Both the position numbers and the translations under genes were made by a program. Below, in pieces: positions 61,906 through 64,000 of a stretch of DNA of 64,000 nucleotides. The first letter of the stretch is position 1. The number at the start of each line of letters is the position of its first letter. Under the pieces are notes generated by a model. That model was given only the letters and a program-made list of their open reading frames with translations, ran no database searches and was not told the origin of the DNA. The stretch comes from Bog-756 sp963824645. GTDB lineage: Bacteria; Actinomycetota; Acidimicrobiia; Acidimicrobiales; RAAP-2. The DNA lies in contig CAWGQC010000009.1 in the NCBI GenBank assembly GCA_963824645.1, positions 1 through 64,000 on the forward strand, in the 5' to 3' direction.

Positions 61906-62276
61906 CCCGCTTGTCCGGCCCCACCGTGAGTGCCGTCGGCCTCCTGTTCTGCGGGTCCCTGCTATTCGGGGCCTGCGGGTCCTCGAACGCCTCATCCAGC
62001 CCGACCACGGTGGCGGCATCCGGTACGTGCACACAGGTCAGCGCCGCACTCAGCGACGGCCCCGACCCTCACGCCGACCCCATTGGTTACGCCCAGGCCC
62101 AAATCCTCCCCCTCCGCCAAATTTCCACTACGAACCACAAACTCCGGGCGGACCTCGACGGTTTGGCCGCCGCCTATCAGGCGGTGGTCGGCACCAACAA
62201 CTCGGCGGCATCCCAAAAGAAGGTCGGCCAGGCCTCCAACAAGGTCGACGCCCTGTGCCCGGGAGCCTCGTCATGA
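61902..62276 (+). CDS. Small lipoprotein in iron-regulated operon
   Basis: A 124-residue exported lipoprotein: signal peptide SAVGLLFCGSLLFGAC with lipobox LFGAC, a Ser/Thr linker, and a helical domain (ADPIGYAQAQILPLRQISTT, LRADLDGLAAAYQAVVGTNN) with two cysteines, one near the start of the domain (CTQVSAAL) and one near its end (DALCPG). Four-helix-like lipoproteins of this kind are common in actinobacteria; no function is known. Being first in an IdeR-controlled operon suggests a part in iron uptake. Confidence 0.65.
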   Translation: MTRLSGPTVSAVGLLFCGSLLFGACGSSNASSSPTTVAASGTCTQVSAALSDGPDPHADPIGYAQAQILPLRQISTTNHKLRADLDGLAAAYQAVVGTNNSAASQKKVGQASNKVDALCPGASS

Positions 62277-62380
62277 GGCTGGAGATTCCTGCCGGCCACG
62301 GTCCCTGCTCGTTCCGGTGCCTGACCGGACCGACCGACATCGTTCCCGGCCACCGAGCGGCAAGCGGGAGGCGTCCATGA
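62273..62380 (+). CDS. Possible 35-codon coupling frame
   Basis: ATG 62273 overlaps the lipoprotein stop (ATGA) and its own TGA overlaps the ATG of the binding-protein gene (ATGA). It links the two genes by continuous translation. The peptide (MRLEIPAGHGPCSFRCLTGP...) resembles nothing known and may serve only for coupling. Confidence 0.3.
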   Translation: MRLEIPAGHGPCSFRCLTGPTDIVPGHRAASGRRP

Positions 62381-63402
62381 GAAGCCATTGGAGGTGGACG
62401 GCTGTCGCCGTGGTCGGCATCGGCGCCCTGCTCACTGCGTGCGGAGGGTCGGCGTCAGGGTCCGGACAGTCGATCACCCTCTACAGCGGACAGCACGTGC
62501 AGACCACCGACTCGCTGGTGGCCGGGTTCGAGAAGGCCACCGGTATCACCGTCAACGTACGAAGCGATGACGAGGACACCCTGGCCAACCAAGTCGTCAA
62601 CGAAGGGTCGAACTCCCCCGCCGACGTCATCTATACCGAGAACACGCCGGCCGTCGAGTATCTCCAGTCCAAGGGATTGCTGGCCCCGGTCGACCCGTCG
62701 ACCTTGGCCCACACCCCGAGCCAGTACAACTCGCCCCAAGGCGACTGGGTGGGCGTATCGGCACGGGTCAGCGTGATCATCTACAACCCCAGCCTCATTG
62801 CCAAGAGTCAGCTTCCCACCTCGGTTCTCCAGCTGGCCGACCCCCGGTACCGGGGCCAGCTGGCCTTCGCTGCCGGCGAGACCGATTTCCAACCGATCGT
62901 CACCTCGGTCGTCCACAGTTACGGAGCGCACGCCGCCCTCACGTGGTTGGACGGAATCAAGAACAACGCCGGTAGCCACGTCTATCCCGACAACGAGACC
63001 ATCGCCGACGAGGTGAACCGGGGAGCGGTCGCCTTCGGTGTGGTCAACCAGTACTACTGGTACCGGATGCGGGCCGAACTCGGGGCATCGAACATTCACT
63101 CCAACATCACCTACTTCGCCCCCCACGACGCCGGATACGTGCTCGATATCTCACCGGCCGCCGTGCTCAAGTCGTCCAAGAATCAGGCGGCCGCTCAAAA
63201 GTTCCTCGCCTACCTCGTCTCCGAGGCGGGGCAACAGACCATCGCTCACTCGATCAGCTTCGAGTACCCGATCGCCTCGGGAGTGACCACCAGTCAACCG
63301 GAAACCCCTTTCGATCAGCTTCAACCCAACACCATCTCCATCGCCCAGCTGGGCGATGGTCAGATGGCCATCAACTTGCTGAAGCAGGCAGGACTGCTGT
63401 GA
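62377..63402 (+). CDS. Fe3+ ABC transporter substrate-binding lipoprotein
   Basis: A 341-residue extracellular binding protein of the FbpA/FutA type. Lipobox LLTAC (Cys23); SITLYSGQHVQTTDSLVAGF and FEKATGITVNVRSDDEDTLA at the N-lobe, SNSPADVIYTENTPAVEYLQ at the hinge, DWVGVSARVSVIIYNPSLI, and near the C-lobe AFGVVNQYYWYRM, whose paired tyrosines are the Fe3+ ligands of this family. GGGAG precedes ATG 62377. Iron boxes upstream and a permease downstream support ferric iron import. Confidence 0.9.
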   Translation: MRSHWRWTAVAVVGIGALLTACGGSASGSGQSITLYSGQHVQTTDSLVAGFEKATGITVNVRSDDEDTLANQVVNEGSNSPADVIYTENTPAVEYLQSKGLLAPVDPSTLAHTPSQYNSPQGDWVGVSARVSVIIYNPSLIAKSQLPTSVLQLADPRYRGQLAFAAGETDFQPIVTSVVHSYGAHAALTWLDGIKNNAGSHVYPDNETIADEVNRGAVAFGVVNQYYWYRMRAELGASNIHSNITYFAPHDAGYVLDISPAAVLKSSKNQAAAQKFLAYLVSEAGQQTIAHSISFEYPIASGVTTSQPETPFDQLQPNTISIAQLGDGQMAINLLKQAGLL

Positions 63403-63447
63403 TCGGCGTCCGAGTGGTTGCGCCAACCGACCGAGCGGGGGCGGACG

Positions 63448-64000
63448 ATGAGCGCATGGACGGCTGAACCCGGGACTCCCGCCCCCGTGGTGTCGATGGC
63501 GCGGCGGCGGGACGCATTGCCCCGGGGTCTTCTCGGGATGAGCGCGGTGGTGGCCCTGGTCCTGTTGACTCCGCTTGCCTTCCTCATCATCGAGGCCAGT
63601 GGGGTGGGGTTCACCACCATCGCTCACCTGATATGGCGGCCGCTGACCGCCACCTTGCTGTGGAACACCGTCCGATTGACCGTGGTCGTCACGGTGCTGT
63701 GCGCCATCATCGGCACCCTGGCCGCCTGGTGCGTCGAGTGCACCGACCTGCCCGGGCGTCGGATCTGGGCGGTACTGGTGGTGGTGCCCTTCGCCATCCC
63801 CGACTTCGTCGTCAGTTTCGGGTGGTCGTCCATCAGCACCTGGGTCGAAGGGTTTCGGGGGGCGGTCCTGGTCATGACTCTGGCCGTCTATCCGCTGGTC
63901 TATCTGCCGGTGGCGGCCAGCTTCCGCAGCGCCGACCCCAGTCTGGAGGAGGTGGCCCACAGCCTCGGGCTCGGCCCGGTGCGCACCTTCCTGCGCGTGG
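63448..64000 (+). CDS. Fe3+ ABC transporter permease (FbpB-type), partial
   Basis: The 5' part of an inner-membrane permease, open at the window end (184 codons seen). ATG 63448 is preceded by GGGGGCGGA. Helices: GMSAVVALVLLTPLAFLIIE, LLWNTVRLTVVVTVLCAIIG, WAVLVVVPFAIPDFVVSFGW, VLVMTLAVYPLVYLPVAAS, then the ATPase-contact loop SLEEVAHSLGLGPVRTF, which matches the EAA---G motif. Full members have two such halves and about 500 residues. It follows the binding-protein gene by 45 bp. Confidence 0.85.
   Translation, partial: MSAWTAEPGTPAPVVSMARRRDALPRGLLGMSAVVALVLLTPLAFLIIEASGVGFTTIAHLIWRPLTATLLWNTVRLTVVVTVLCAIIGTLAAWCVECTDLPGRRIWAVLVVVPFAIPDFVVSFGWSSISTWVEGFRGAVLVMTLAVYPLVYLPVAASFRSADPSLEEVAHSLGLGPVRTFLRV

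Overview
The window looks like a chromosomal piece from a high-GC actinobacterium, most probably of the class Acidimicrobiia. The reasons are: many GTG starts and apparently leaderless genes (a TANNNT hexamer 6 to 8 nt before the start codon); actinobacterial families (F420/flavin LLM oxidoreductases, a DUF664-type DinB protein, coproheme decarboxylase HemQ, IdeR-type iron boxes); and a surface protein carrying the GYWLVAADGG-type repeats common in Acidimicrobiia. The class assignment is inference; the phylum is well supported.

Layout. 0.3-8.7 kb is a decayed accessory region: remnants of secreted proteins, a four-gene reverse-strand operon headed by a VirD4/TraG-like coupling ATPase with no relaxase in view, an RCC1-repeat remnant and a frameshifted cytochrome P450. 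9-19.5 kb holds small enzymes and regulators: methyltransferase, GNATs, DinB, VOC proteins, a cyclic-nucleotide-binding protein, an ArsR/SRPBCC pair with a readable promoter and operator, an LLM oxidoreductase, and a regulator with an internally duplicated domain.

19.6-33.9 kb is the most striking part: one reverse-strand operon, mostly with overlapping or near-overlapping gene ends. In transcription order it encodes a large Ig-like/WLV-repeat surface protein, a secreted protein, PstC, PstA, a membrane-anchored PstS, a second giant TIG-domain PstS-like protein (one apparent frameshift), another secreted protein, a sortase-fold protein that lacks the catalytic His and Cys, and PstB. Three of these proteins share an unrecognised two-cysteine domain. 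It reads as a phosphate-type importer built into a cell-surface assembly.

34.4-46.9 kb is core metabolism: groEL with a perfect CIRCE operator and a downstream terminator; hemQ-larE-NIL domain-methyltransferase; Nudix, GNAT, VOC and FKBP genes; a frameshifted DUF222/HNH gene; larB-larC (nickel-pincer cofactor synthesis, matching larE), divergent from pheA; and tRNA-Ser(UGA). The 3' 58 bp of that tRNA recur at 51.0 kb, bounding a 4.1 kb island with truncated VOC, ADH and SDR remnants and an oxidase subunit III/IV pair preceded by two paralogous membrane proteins. An IS481-family element follows, then a third, 21-bp copy of the tRNA end.

52.6-64 kb: UvrD-like helicase, small hydrophobic protein, MFS transporter, LLM oxidoreductase, Fe(II)/2OG oxygenase with an overlapping convergent unknown gene, acyltransferase-3 protein, and, behind clustered iron boxes, a lipoprotein and the start of an Fe3+ ABC transporter (binding protein, then a permease cut by the window end).
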